In this document: positions 46,301 through 53,100 of the stretch, one piece after another
How the letters are laid out: every line of letters begins with the position of its first letter
Numbering within the stretch: the first letter of the stretch is position 1
DNA from: Pomphorhynchus laevis
Lineage: Eukaryota > Acanthocephala > Palaeacanthocephala > Echinorhynchida > Pomphorhynchidae
DNA length: 64,000 nucleotides
Assembly (NCBI GenBank): GCA_012934845.2
Contig: WNNJ02001140.1
Location: 25,631 to 89,630 of the forward strand
Direction of reading: 5' to 3'
Position numbers and translations under genes: made by a program
The notes under the pieces: generated by a model
Told to the model about the DNA's origin: nothing
Databases searched by the model: none
Seen by the model: the letters and a program-made list of their open reading frames with translations, nothing else

Positions 46301-47458
46301 TAAAATATTATTGAGATTCAGATTTATGATATTACTTATTAATATTAACATATAATATTAATATTATATATTTTTAAATATTTACATTAATAAATTTGTT
46401 CATAACTTTATATTAATCATTTTATATTAATAAATATTTATATTTAAATAATTATACATTTTACTTATTATTAAAGTAATATTTAAATTGAAAGTTCAAG
46501 TTATTTAAAATAACTAAAGTTAAAGTTTATTAAACTATAATTAAAGTTCAAGTCAAAAATTTAAAAAATAATATATTTATGTCAATAACTTTGTATTTAC
46601 AAAACAACAAACAACTTCAGAGTGGAAACGTTTAATGGATAGATTGCGTGTATCCGACCCTGCTGCTTTATTGGGTTTAGGGTAAGAAAATATATGATGC
46701 AGTAGTTTTTCTAAAATCATTCTGTTCTAATACAAAATATTTTTAAATTAATTGAGATTTTGTTTTCTAAAATAATAAAATATTCGTTTTTAGTTTTTCA
46801 AGTATGGCTCTATTATATTTATATATTGTTTAAGTTTACTAATTATATTTCTCAAAATGTTAAATTACCTTTTAAATTGTTTTATTCTCTTTCGCTAGCG
46901 AAAAATTTTTATTCGTTTCAAAACTATCTGCACACGTATTACAGAACAAACACAGATTGTGATATTGATCACCTGCAATTGGATTTAGGGCCGCATCAGT
47001 ACGACGGCTGCCCAATTAATATACTTAAGCCTTATCGGGCAGATATTAATCATCGCATGCGATCCGAATATCGTCGATACATAGAGGATCGAAAAATCTC
47101 TAGCAAAATCTCAAATAAATCGTTTTTCCGTTATTACCACGATCGCGGATATGGAATATTTCGTCATGATCCTAATAATTGTGCATTTTACCATCAGTGC
47201 ATGTACATTTCGGGGATGTTTAGTCATTCTACCTTGAAATTGTGTCCAGGTCAATCAGTATTTAATTATGATTGGTCTATCTGTGTGTCTTCAGATGAAT
47301 TCGTAGAAACTAGATTGGGATCAACGATGCCTGATCAGGCTGACCTTTGTAATGCAGCACTCCACTCGGAAAATCGATTCGATACGGCTACCAATATACG
47401 GGATCTTTCAGAAATGATATACAGTAACATTAACTCTTACTTAAGCGCTCAATCGTAA
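19224..47458 (+). CDS. Secreted EGF-like / chitin-binding (CBM14) protein gene, five exons
   Basis: My model joins exons 19224-19398, 32119-32256, 41565-41768, 46621-46681 and 46945-47458. All sites are GT/AG, phases run 1,1,1,2, and the coding total is 1092 bases: 363 residues plus TAA. Residues 1-24 look like a signal peptide ([20 protein letters not shown]). An EGF-like stretch with many cysteines follows (Cys31 to about residue 104; [19 protein letters not shown]). Residues 108-160 form a CBM14 domain with six cysteines spaced C-x13-C-x5-C-x11-C-x12-C-x6-C. A second, incomplete CBM14-like block lies in the last exon (CAFYHQC then [14 protein letters not shown]). CBM14 domains bind chitin in peritrophic matrix and cuticle, so an extracellular chitin-associated role is inferred. 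Introns of 4.9-12.7 kb are full of transposons. Further small exons could exist. Confidence 0.7.
19440..19955. other. Intron sequence, no gene seen
   Basis: Inside intron 1 of the EGF/CBM14 gene. 19480-19545 has repeated cgagaatttt palindromic text. 19700-19930 is GC-richer and lies just upstream of the GIY-YIG reading frame. It may be the Penelope-like linker or end, but I cannot place it. Confidence 0.3.
19956..20543 (+). pseudogene. Penelope-like element GIY-YIG endonuclease fragment
   Basis: The 195-residue open frame begins with a Cys cluster ([10 protein letters not shown], residues 21-30). It then has a GIY-YIG nuclease fold: GVVYLIQC at about 62-69, YIGKT at 75-79, a catalytic-type Arg in TRFRQH near 85-90, and a Glu near 138-140 (LLEKEDFW). 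In Penelope-like retroelements this domain follows the RT and nicks the target DNA. No RT precedes it on this strand, so it is a fragment. A Penelope-like RT lies 6 kb away in the opposite orientation (27539-26853). Confidence 0.85.
20694..21008 (+). pseudogene. Possible further Penelope-like reading frame
   Basis: 104-residue open stretch after the GIY-YIG frame, rich in Asn and Lys. The central part ([17 protein letters not shown]) looks protein-like, and the composition matches the upstream frame. It may be the start of the next copy in a head-to-tail arrangement, which is common for these elements. No domain is recognised. Confidence 0.3.
21010..22140 (+). repeat. Tandem repeat of about 380 bases, three units
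   Basis: The phrase tcacacaggcaaccgaaacg recurs at 21131 and 21511, and in decayed form near 22010. Each occurrence is followed by cattctactgatgagtg (cattctattgatgagta in unit 3). Units 1 and 2 are 380 bases apart. Unit 3 is displaced to 498 by a TA microsatellite at 21661-21715. Upstream shared text includes cagcaacaacctctg and ttcgtaagaaat-ctgga. Open frames through the units are accidental or remnants. I find no complete gene. Confidence 0.6.
22252..22375. repeat. 124-base imperfect palindrome
   Basis: The left arm ttacatgcagagcagacttc pairs with gaagtttgctctgcatgtaa at the right end with one mismatch. An inner pair, ctgatggtag with ctaccatcag, is perfect. RNA from either strand would form a long hairpin. 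The reverse strand carries the same ccgaaacgac and ctactgatgagtgctgccgg text as the neighbouring 380-base repeat. Confidence 0.6.
22376..23195 (+). mobile_element. RTE-type non-LTR retrotransposon 3' fragment
   Basis: Readings spread over frames match the C-terminal half of an RTE-like ORF. At about 22440-22560 is [20 protein letters not shown] followed by [18 protein letters not shown], the catalytic YADD box and the following helix. At 22799-23062 is VLYGAEWSS, then [17 protein letters not shown] and GKRP. The end reads RWMS/DVIRHDL and [13 protein letters not shown] near 23100-23190. Stops and frameshifts abound. RTE-clade assignment comes from these motifs. The 5' half is absent. Confidence 0.75.
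23196..23510. other. TA microsatellite and 3' flank of the peptide gene
   Basis: 23215-23345 is a TA-rich microsatellite. On the minus strand an AATAAA polyadenylation signal lies at 23510-23505 (plus-strand tttatt), 32 bases after the stop codon of the repeat-module gene. Confidence 0.6.
23542..25508 (-). CDS. Secreted tandem-module protein gene, 16 exons, family not recognised
   Basis: Exon 1 (25508-25380) encodes [16 protein letters not shown], a signal peptide, and a short spacer (43 residues). Seven two-exon modules follow: 25330-25267/25217-25132; 25082-25016/24965-24880; 24830-24767/24716-24631; 24581-24518/24467-24382; 24332-24269/24218-24133; 24083-24020/23969-23884; 23834-23771/23718-23633. 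A last short exon (23583-23542) ends in TGA. All introns are about 50 bases with GT/AG ends, and phases alternate 0 and 1 without exception. The total is 1224 bases, 407 residues. Each module is 50 residues (51 in module 2). It starts [15 protein letters not shown], continues STSPKP, then TNGV, then DDKR, then YSKEEKKWL and ends DTL-Y/H-A. The Lys-Arg is present in all seven and could be a convertase site. There are no cysteines outside the leader. It may be a secreted polyprotein precursor or a repetitive structural protein. No family is recognised. Confidence 0.8.
25380..25508 (-). CDS. Exon 1 of the tandem-module gene (signal peptide)
   Basis: Exactly 43 codons from ATG (25508-25506) to CCG before gttatt. 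The hydrophobic core [15 protein letters not shown] marks a secretory leader. The exon's last part, [10 protein letters not shown], resembles the end of each module ([10 protein letters not shown]), so the leader exon may have been built from an ancestral module. Confidence 0.75.
25590..25620 (-). promoter_or_regulatory. Candidate TATA box of the tandem-module gene
   Basis: On the minus strand the text ttgattatatacatttta lies about 90-110 bases before the ATG. TATA-like words are frequent in this AT-rich DNA, so this is only a positional suggestion. Confidence 0.25.
25621..26228. other. AT-rich intron sequence, no gene seen
   Basis: TA-rich text at 25880-25935 and otherwise unremarkable AT-rich DNA between the peptide gene and the Penelope-like copy. 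Confidence 0.4.
26229..26393 (+). repeat. Direct repeat, left copy (about 165 bases)
   Basis: It shares gatattacctgatataat, gatgccatttttattgttgt and cgaggaata with 28507-28662 in the same orientation at high identity. The two copies bracket the Penelope-like RT. They may be the element's LTR-like ends, a long target duplication or an older repeat. Confidence 0.6.
26716..26816 (-). repeat. Structured RNA candidate after the Penelope RT, copy 1
   Basis: Two interleaved complementary pairs: ctgctatg (26729-26736) with catagcag (26771-26778), and ggcccc (26749-26754) with ggggcc (26780-26785). The order A-B-A'-B' would give a pseudoknot. An outer pair tcatcaggaggaa / ttcctctga surrounds it. The second copy at 49378-49433 keeps the pairs with one compensatory change. 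Confidence 0.45.
26853..27539 (-). pseudogene. Penelope-like reverse transcriptase (copy 1)
   Basis: 228-residue open frame holding RT palm blocks, with [10 protein letters not shown] and [12 protein letters not shown], and the thumb-side segment down to [11 protein letters not shown]. The N-terminal fingers ([10 protein letters not shown]) lie just upstream with the frame still partly readable. About 90 residues of the same C-terminal part recur at 49762-49505. Compared with known Penelope proteins the C-terminal linker and nuclease are missing. Confidence 0.85.
27951..28154. other. Sequence upstream of the Penelope-like RT
   Basis: It is GC-richer than the surroundings (gacacccgcatcccgcgtgg). 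It probably belongs to the element's 5' part or a neighbouring repeat, with no frame recognised. Confidence 0.3.
28155..28448 (+). CDS. Unrecognised Cys-rich open frame
   Basis: 97-residue ATG-to-stop frame with cysteine pairs [14 protein letters not shown] at the start and [12 protein letters not shown] in the middle. These could be zinc ligands. No family is recognised. It is inside intron 1 of the EGF/CBM14 gene between the Penelope-like element and the right-hand direct repeat, so a transposon-derived or degraded gene is as likely as a real one. Confidence 0.25.
   Translation: MMCFICNAERCKYSKCEIKINLYHIIVYSLKRNLLNSKISSISFSDHTDKKRCFKCNIGRALCCKQITIAKLQEQRYIGQLITDTGYGLNVEHYFVW
28507..28662 (+). 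repeat. Direct repeat, right copy
   Basis: Partner of 26229-26393 in direct orientation. Both contain cctgatataat, gatgccatttttattgttgt and ataagatcaaaattttaaaa. Separation is about 2.3 kb. Confidence 0.6.
28663..29768. other. AT-rich intron DNA with short duplications
   Basis: Repeated phrases such as aaaagaaaatttgtaaccaaaatctgt occur at about 29086 and 29428, a short direct repeat 342 bases apart. No gene is seen. The 79-residue frame at 29616-29377 is AT-rich and unconvincing. Confidence 0.4.
29769..30061. repeat. Long palindromic (foldback) element, about 290 bases
   Basis: The left arm runs from aaatttgaagaaagctgtca through accatcgcaaaatttattca to ttatctctcaaac. It returns as its reverse complement ending tgacagctttcttcaaattt. 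Arms are about 110 bases with very few mismatches. The centre holds repeats of tctcaaactttttt. It resembles a foldback MITE. No ORF. Confidence 0.75.
30062..30987. other. AT-rich intron DNA, no gene seen
   Basis: Ordinary AT-rich sequence, with a TA/ATT microsatellite-like tract at 30830-30990. Confidence 0.4.
30988..31800 (-). repeat. 800-base block with an inverted copy at 59210-60012
   Basis: The whole block is the near-identical reverse complement of 59210-60012. It contains repeated aaattgtacgataaatt text at both ends and an exon-like coding piece in the middle (31571-31426, minus). The two copies sit in introns of two different genes 28 kb apart. Confidence 0.75.
31426..31571 (-). pseudogene. 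Exon-like coding piece, copy 1 (coiled-coil-like end of a protein)
   Basis: After a possible acceptor (cgcag) the frame reads [18 protein letters not shown] then [17 protein letters not shown], ending [10 protein letters not shown] and TGA. The heptad-like charged pattern suggests a coiled coil. The identical piece occurs at 59428-59573 on the plus strand. It could be a host 3' exon captured in a repeat or part of an unknown mobile element. Confidence 0.35.
32119..32256 (+). CDS. Exon 2 of the EGF/CBM14 gene
   Basis: 138 bases between aaaattag and gtaaag, phase 1 to phase 1. It encodes [26 protein letters not shown] and [12 protein letters not shown], a laminin/MEGF-style EGF repeat. The joined split codon with exon 1 is GAA (Glu59). 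Confidence 0.75.
32257..32898. other. Intron DNA with TA-rich tract
   Basis: No gene is seen. 32640-32890 is a long TA/ATT-rich simple-sequence tract. Confidence 0.5.
32899..34245 (-). mobile_element. Family A non-LTR element, 5'-truncated copy 2 with intact 3' end
   Basis: The minus strand carries the C-terminal two thirds of the family A RT. The frame 34241-33966 has [11 protein letters not shown] and CGVPQGSVL and then hits TAG at 33965-33963, exactly where the next glycine would be. Frame 33923-33528 has [12 protein letters not shown] and [15 protein letters not shown]. Frame 33597-33052 gives the tail with [15 protein letters not shown] and [15 protein letters not shown] 3' UTR of about 130 bases ends in four ttcta repeats (plus strand tagaa, 32899-32925). 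A short 3' microsatellite tail is usual in CR1/L2-type elements. The 5' end is truncated in the RT at 34245, next to TA-rich DNA. Confidence 0.85.
34246..34570. other. TA-rich tract with a short piece of the 600-base direct repeat
   Basis: 34250-34470 is TA-rich simple sequence. At 34389-34420 the text ttttagctttcttgacagtatcattta is a third, partial copy of the end of the direct repeat found at 34571 and 38513. Confidence 0.5.
34571..35175 (+). repeat. 600-base direct repeat, left copy
   Basis: It shares its whole length with 38513-39125 in the same orientation, at an offset of 3942. Landmarks are ttcgtttcgcacgcttt, cgaaattcgaatcatcc, catcatgatctatagaaac, gtgtacagtgatgctgatag and agctttct-gacagtatc. 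Identity is high but not perfect. The pair encloses family A copy 3, like a pair of LTRs or a segmental duplication. Confidence 0.7.
35176..35439. other. AT-rich DNA, no gene seen
   Basis: Short stretch between the direct repeat and the family A copy 3. Nothing recognisable. Confidence 0.3.
35440..38150 (-). mobile_element. Family A non-LTR element, copy 3, heavily decayed
   Basis: Minus strand. A fragment at 38147-37818 is followed by endonuclease pieces (37999-37472; 37646-37395 with [20 protein letters not shown], the glutamate block seen in copy 1 as CITESWHSLDD). RT pieces follow at 36452-36193 ([19 protein letters not shown], compare SAYRKHHSTLTACTQIF in copy 1) and 35848-35621 ([14 protein letters not shown], compare NTKKSTLMWIT). 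Frames change every 100-250 bases. It is the oldest of the three family A copies. Confidence 0.75.
38513..39125 (+). repeat. 600-base direct repeat, right copy
   Basis: Partner of 34571-35175. A frame through it ([18 protein letters not shown], then SLLSIEYY) looks weakly protein-like, so the repeat may be part of an older transposon coding region rather than an LTR. Confidence 0.7.
39126..39312. other. Intron DNA, no gene seen
   Basis: Nothing recognisable. Confidence 0.3.
39313..39546 (+). CDS. Unrecognised short open frame with an internal 44-base duplication
   Basis: 77 residues. A 44-base unit starting aacagcgtaaaagcagcagt is repeated in tandem at 39339 and 39383, so the same DNA is read in two frames. 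The second half, [19 protein letters not shown] then [15 protein letters not shown], looks protein-like with less AT-biased codons. No family is recognised. It may be a degraded coding piece rather than a gene. Confidence 0.25.
   Translation: MLSSFVFFRNSVKAAVEAFCSMTKQRKSSSRGFLFNDTWCNPLWYPYQCSNRTVDRCIELPVSSLFDEKPLEYFVDA
39566..41045 (-). mobile_element. hAT-type DNA transposon, partial
   Basis: The plus-strand left end begins cagtgtttcttaacc at 39566, a typical hAT terminal repeat. The matching right end was not found. The minus strand holds a decayed transposase. 41025-40513 contains [31 protein letters not shown] and [16 protein letters not shown]. 40337-40074 contains [16 protein letters not shown] and [10 protein letters not shown]. 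Around 40060-39840 are HDFWLRQI and SLRAGLIYF in other frames. These blocks match the ZBED5/GTF2IRD2-related branch of hAT transposases. The N-terminal zinc finger is missing. Confidence 0.8.
40513..41025 (-). pseudogene. hAT transposase core fragment
   Basis: 170-residue open frame. The phrase [20 protein letters not shown] carries an RNase-H-fold aspartate, and [14 protein letters not shown] is the most diagnostic block of this family. It ends at a stop where the element's frame shifts. The next part of the protein continues at 40337-40074. Confidence 0.8.
41046..41564. other. Intron DNA, no gene seen
   Basis: Contains a palindrome around 41140-41172 (aagtagttttaaaagtaga with tctacttttaaaagtagtt). 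Otherwise AT-rich. Confidence 0.4.
41565..41768 (+). CDS. Exon 3 of the EGF/CBM14 gene (complete chitin-binding domain)
   Basis: 204 bases between ttattaag and gtaacc, phase 1 to phase 1. It encodes one complete CBM14 domain with six cysteines and the conserved aromatic between Cys2 and Cys3 (CSRFYAC). A single domain on a symmetric 1-1 exon is the typical shuffled-module layout. Confidence 0.8.
41769..42514. other. AT-rich intron DNA, no gene seen
   Basis: Nothing but AT-rich low-complexity sequence up to the tandem array. Confidence 0.4.
42515..44860 (+). repeat. 650-base tandem array, three units plus a partial fourth
   Basis: Units start at tttaaatagttgataatgat: 42515, 43165, 43815 and 44484. 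Units 1 and 2 are each 650 bases and almost identical; I saw one difference near the start. Unit 3 is 669 bases and more diverged. Unit 4 is cut after about 375 bases and carries a different insert between catcttcag and ctgaagatg. Each unit holds that 9-base hairpin and ends with aatcaataaaatgc, which includes an AATAAA. Open frames inside (for example 42647-42943 minus, repeated at 43297-43593) are carried along by the duplication and match nothing I recognise. Confidence 0.8.
44861..46620. other. AT-rich intron DNA with simple repeats
   Basis: 45700-45800 is a TA/AAGATA microsatellite. 45870-45975 holds short tandem units of the type tatgaaaaaatacaaaatgaaa. The 71-residue frame across it is low-complexity and rejected. 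Confidence 0.4.
46621..46681 (+). CDS. Exon 4 of the EGF/CBM14 gene
   Basis: 61 bases between aacttcag and gtaaga, phase 1 to phase 2. It encodes [20 protein letters not shown], a linker between the chitin-binding blocks. It is small, but the only open frame agrees with both neighbouring exons. Confidence 0.6.
46945..47458 (+). CDS. Exon 5 of the EGF/CBM14 gene (last exon)
   Basis: The acceptor cgtattacag at 46944 fits phase 2. The frame runs to TAA at 47456-47458. An open frame also extends upstream to an ATG at 46760, but that part is AT-rich intron-like sequence. The exon contains CBM14-like spacing C-x5-C-x14-C-x12-C (CAFYHQC to CVSSDE), lacking clear first and last cysteines, and a hydrophilic tail. 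Confidence 0.7.
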
Positions 47459-49090
47459 TTACAATTATAGAAATTTCGTTGAATTTGTAAAATAATACTG
47501 CTGCTGCCTTATATAATTTAAGAAACGTGCAGAATGCAATCATCAAAAATTTAATTTTTTGTTAATAATTTTGAAATGGATATATTGTCGCTACGACACA
47601 TGATCTCTGATCCTTGCACCATCGATCAAGATCGAATACATGTTGTGCTAGTAATTCAAGGTTACTTCTATTAACAAATAAAACAAAATCAATATCTTAT
47701 CATCTAGATCTTATATAAAAAACGTTAATTTAAATTTAAATATAATTTTAAATATTTAAATTAAAATATGATATTTAAAGATATTATCATCTGAAATTTA
47801 AATATGATAAATATTAGATTGTTTACATAGTCCAGTATATTTAATAATATAATATAATTAGCATTGATAAATTTCAGTTATTTTATTTTCGAATAGAAAG
47901 GAGCTTTTATTTATGAAGAAAGTTAATAATTTTGAAATTGATATATTGTCGCTACGACATATGACCTCTGAACATTGCACCATCGATCAAGAGTCCATGT
48001 CATTTTGTTGTGGTAGTTACTTTATTTTAAAATAAAATAAAACAAAATCGATAAAAAATTTTATTTAAATATAATTTTTTGTATTGAAATTTTAAATTTA
48101 AATTTTAAATTTAAAGTTTACTTAGTCCAGTATATTTAAAAAAATTGAAAATAAGCGAGATACTAAAAAATAAAAATCAAACAAAATACTTAAATACTTA
48201 CAATGTCATGTTTATATAAAAAACGTGCTGATAACTTCAATTATTAGTTGTCTAATTTTCTGTGTTTTCTATAAAAAACATGTTTTTCTAAAACCAGCGA
48301 CCGAGCCATGTTTGGTAACTTCAATGTGTACAATGAAATAACGTAGTATTATGTACATTTTAAATACAAAACCTAAATTTCAAAATTTCGAAGAACAAAG
48401 TCTATAATAAAAATGCTATTAAAGTGTATTAGATACATAGCTCTATCAAACATTTTGAATAAACGAAAGTCGGATAGTTGGATTTGGTTCACAAATCGAA
48501 ATATATAATATCACTAACTGTGATAATAAAAGACTAAAGGCGGCGTTTATGTTTTCTGTTAAATTGTATCCGGAACTAAAATCCTTCTAAAGCAAGTAAT
48601 CATTTTGTATATGCTGTATTGTGGAATTATATAACATTTAATAATTTACTATTGTGAATATTGCATATAACATTTAATAATTTGCAGAAAAGCCCCAAAA
48701 ATTCAAATAAATTGAGTTTTAGTTTCATACGCATATGATAATTCATCATAAGGAAAGTCATTTCGGAGCCTTTAAAATTGAACAGTTTCCTGAAATTTAT
48801 AGCTCTAGCAAACCTATATGTGGCGTTACTTAAAACATCAAATGCAATGCCGGGAAAATTATAATAAAATAAGAAAAATAAAATTAAAAGCTATTATTCA
48901 ATAATATAAAATTTAATATTGTACTACGCATATATCCAATTGGATATTCTTTTCAAAAATTTTGCATTTAAATTTTATGTTTACATAAAATATAGTTTAA
49001 TGAATTTACAGGGACGAAAAAATTAATTTTATTCAAAAATTACAATATTTCGATAGCTACTGCTTTCACCTTCTAAAAATACAATGAGTT
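47459..49090. other. 3' flank of the EGF/CBM14 gene with a direct repeat
   Basis: The text gttaataattttgaaatgga followed by tatattgtcgctacgaca and caccatcgatcaaga occurs at about 47561 and 47922, so an 80-base direct repeat lies 360 bases apart. An AATAAA lies at 47677-47682. No gene is seen from 48060 to 49090. Confidence 0.5.
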
Positions 49091-50160
49091 TGTTCAAACA
49101 AAAAAGGCATTAATTCAGCTAACTGATTCTACGTGTAATTATTTAATATAATTATTTAATAAGAATAAATAAATAAACAAATAAAAATGCTAAATCAATA
49201 AATCAAAATTTAATAATTCAATAATAAATAATTATAAATAATTGCTATAAGATTTTATAACTTATATCTAGTTAAAATAATAAATTGAAATTTAAAATAA
49301 AAGTCAATTTTCATTAATTGACTAATAAATAACAGACGTTGTATCAGAAAATAAGGATTAGAGGTCATCAGGAGGAACTACTATGCTATCAGGTTATCGC
49401 CCCTATTACTCGACCCAACATAGTATAAGGGCCTAATACATCTAATGACGCATTTCCTCTGATGAAATTTGATTATTTAGTATTATATTGTAATACAGAG
49501 TTTATTATTTACTATGCATCCATAAAACTTTTATGCTTAAGAGTTTAAATTTATTCTTTATATTATTGTGTTGATTTATATATTTGACTATTTTCTGCTT
49601 GATGTTATTTTTATAGTAACCTAGTTTAAAATATGTATCTATTAAATTATTTGAATGATTTTGAAGAAAGCCAATATCATTACATATTGTTGCAATTCTT
49701 AAAATTTCATTATTTAATGTATTATATTTTATATTATATGGCATGCATGAATGCTCATTCAAAAATATGTTTCTTGTAAATTTAAATATGTCATCTTTAC
49801 GATATAACTTAAAAGTAGTTTTAGTTCATGTCAATTTAATGTTCATATCTAGATATACACCTTCTTTATCATAAATATCGGTTTTGTTAAGAATGAGGCT
49901 ACCTGGATAAATTTGTTCACTAATTGAATAAAAATTATTAGAATTAAATACACATGTATCATCAATGTATCGAAACATATATTTCATGTCTTTATAATTT
50001 AGATTTATATTTTAAAAGGTTATGAACAAATTCATATTCGATAAAGCTTAAAAATAAGTTTGCTATAATTGGGCTACTATTACCTCCCATTAGAATAACT
50101 TTAATTTGTCTAAATATAGATGTCCCTACTTTTAAATAATTTTAATTAATCAAAATATTT
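49090..50160 (-). mobile_element. Penelope-like retroelement, truncated copy 2
   Basis: The minus strand has the same 3' flank, structured segment and RT C-terminal part as copy 1. The frame 49762-49505 repeats [19 protein letters not shown] to KFKLLS. Upstream, broken frames to 50160 include the region of the RYIDD block, altered. It stops abruptly at 50160, where family B sequence begins, so it is 5' truncated at a junction with copy B4. Confidence 0.8.
49366..49465 (-). repeat. Structured RNA candidate after the Penelope RT, copy 2
   Basis: tactatg (49379-49385) pairs with catagta (49419-49425) and gccc (49399-49402) with gggc (49429-49432), in interleaved order. Compared with copy 1, one pair changed from G-C to A-T on both sides. 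The outer pair tcatcaggaggaa / ttcctctgatga is also kept. Confidence 0.45.
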
Positions 50161-53100
50161 ACTTTCACCCCTCGAAGAGTCCAATCGAGGCGGACTATGA
50201 TGGGTAAACGAGCGACAAAGAGCTTGAGAAACCTGAGCCCTTGCTCTGGGGGACGTCCTCTAGAAAATAAGACTAATCCCGAGATAGCTCAAGTGCCCCA
50301 GAGGCGCACCTAGGTTTTCCCTTTCAATGACAGATGCTGGGGCCGTTACAGGGCCCACCTAGCTCTCTTCAGAATCCATTTAAGTCTATCCAGGTAAGCT
50401 TTCGCCGACCAGTTCACCTAACGTTGAACCCCAGGTATTTTACTCGACTCGTGAAGGTAGGGAGTTGTTGATTAGTCAAAATGGAGGAGAGGGCAGAGAG
50501 TTCTAATCTCTTAAGCTTTTGCTTTGTTGCATTGGCGCCATGGAAGACTACCACCTGCGATTTGGCGGAGTTTAAAATAGGATTGGACCGGGTTAACTAG
50601 CCTTTTAATCTTAAAAAAGAATCGGCTGATGTCCGGGACTACTTTTTTGCACCTGCGTCCAGAGAACAGGGATGTGGCATCATTAGCGTATACCACTAGA
50701 AGTTGTTCACGTTTAAATATTTAAAAAAGTTCAATTGAGGCAGCAAGAAATAAGATTGGAGAAGGAGGGGAACATTGAGGCACACCCGTAATAGGGCAGA
50801 ACTGACGCGCATCAGGTTCGTTTTCATAACAAAATCGCTTAGTGTACAGCAGTATCTACACCCTGTTAACAATTCTCGCAGGCAGCCCAAGGAACCTGAG
50901 AGAAGAGATAACAAATGGAATGAAGATGCGATCAAATGCAGCAGAAAAATCGAGGAAATAAGCCACATCAAGTTGATGACTGTTCTCCTGACAAAACTAA
51001 TGCACTTCACCTACAGCTGAATGGACCGAGCGACCTTTAACAAACCCATGGAAACCTGGTGGTATTAAGTTTCACCTACTTAGATGATCGCGGATTTAAC
51101 GCGCAAGCGCTTTCTCGTAAATCGACAGGAAAAAATTCAGAATGGAAATGGGCCGCAGGTCTTTATAACAAGAGATTATAATTTTCTTTGGAATAAAAAC
51201 ACGCCTACTAATGTTGATACCGACCACATCGGAAGGGTGTGGCTAATAGCATTGTGACGGCCATTTCTCTTCTTTGTTCGGCTGTCAAAAGCTGACAGAC
51301 ACGAGAAGAGAGTGAAGTGACGGATTTCGATGTGCCCGGAAGAGGCCCCCCCCCAAAAAAAAGTTAAGAATATCTGTGACAGATAGATCTCTACTCCTAG
51401 TCTCTTCAAGGCGGAATTGGTTGAGGTGATTGAGTGGCTCCATAATTGTGAAGGGATAATAAAAATAAATGATAATAATATGTTTAATAAACATTTTATA
51501 ATAAGAAAATGTTTTGACTCCTCTACAACATTTTCAAGACATATTTTTTCAATCCAGCCCAATGCTATATCCCTCCAACAGACAAACTTATCCTTCTTGA
51601 ATATCTAGCAGAAGGAAGACTGGGCTGGATAGAGGGAAGCAATGCTTGCCCTATCCTTACCCAGTTGGAACCTATATATAGTGCTCTAATATTCTTTCGA
51701 GAGAACTTGCCTGGCAGAAGCAGAGAGGTTGGGAAGACAAAGCATATACGCTAAGGTCTTGAGTTTTGTCGGAGTGGGACTGTAAATACGACTTTGTAGG
51801 TAGTCGAAAGTATCGCGGTAGCTTGCGAAGAGAGGTAGGAATTAAATTCGGTTAGCCCCTCATTACCAATTCGGGGTAAGCGTTGGATAGCTGCCTGAAC
51901 GAAAGCCACTCTGATAGCATCAAAGTGCAATCTCCTTCGAAGCAGCATATCTTCTTCTATCCGCCAACGAATCAAGTCGTCATGTCGCGACTGCTCCGTA
52001 AAGTGGAGTTTCAACAACCACATTTCATGAAGTAGTATATATACCTATATAGGTCTCACTCCTTGACCTATATAGGTCAAGGAGTGAATTCGATGATGTG
52101 CAATGAAAGGTAGGGTACGGTGGTTTGTGAATAAGATAACCGTTTCTAGCTCTGCGGAGTGCTTCATTAATCCAACGACCAGTTGTGTCGTTTAAGTCAC
52201 CAAGTGACATGTCATAACCGTTATCCATAATCCTATCCAGGAGGTCACGGTTCTTGTGAATCTCACCTGAACGGATGTAGACATTGGCTAGACTGAGGCG
52301 TTTCCCGTTCTTACAGAGTTAAACTATTAAAGAAGAAAAGGCTGGCAAGAATAGTTGAGTAGAAGGGACGATCTTAAGGATAATTTAACAAGGATTAAAA
52401 GACCTTGAGATGAAGAGGAGTGAGGTGGGGAGAGTAATGAAAAGGAGACCTCGAGTAATGTCCTGGGGAGACGAATAGACCGCTTCTTCTGAAGGACTAT
52501 AACATCTGCATCTCTACCAGATAGAAGTCTAAGGGTAGAATCTCCTCCCGAATTCCACTTAAAAATATTCATAAAAAAGGCTCACGAGTACTCTGCATTG
52601 TGTTAGGTCAGCTGAGTGGGATTGCCTCATCCCTAGACAGAGCTTGGGCGGAAAGGTTGCCCCTTCCGACACTAGCGCTATCCAGATTGGGAACTTGCCC
52701 ACGGACACATCCTTAATTTCACTTATCGGCGCCTTTGACCTTGCCCTTCAAAAGTTTACTAATCTTGATGGGTATAACGGCGTGGGCCGACGTTACTCTC
52801 TTTTTAGATTCAGGAACGGCAATTTGCGTAAGTATAACCGGGCTGGTACAGAATAATGAAACAAGAGCAGAAACCATCTCCTCTAATCTCTTAATGACAG
52901 AATTAATCTTTGTATCCATGATTCTAAGGATTTTGCTATCAATCATTCTTGAGGCCTTTTCGAAGAAGGAATCAATCTTCTTGTTCGGAACTTGTCTACA
53001 AAGTGGGTAGCCTACGTATTTTACACCAGCCATCAGACTTTGGCAGGAAGACAAGCTACATACTCCATAGGTCTTAGGGCACGAGCAATTGGAAGCTCAG

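Noticed and set aside
46760-46944. ATG at 46760 as the start of a separate gene ending at 47458
   Set aside because: The first 60 residues are AT-driven and hydrophobic without domain character, while a phase-matching acceptor at 46944 joins the CBM14-like part to exon 4.
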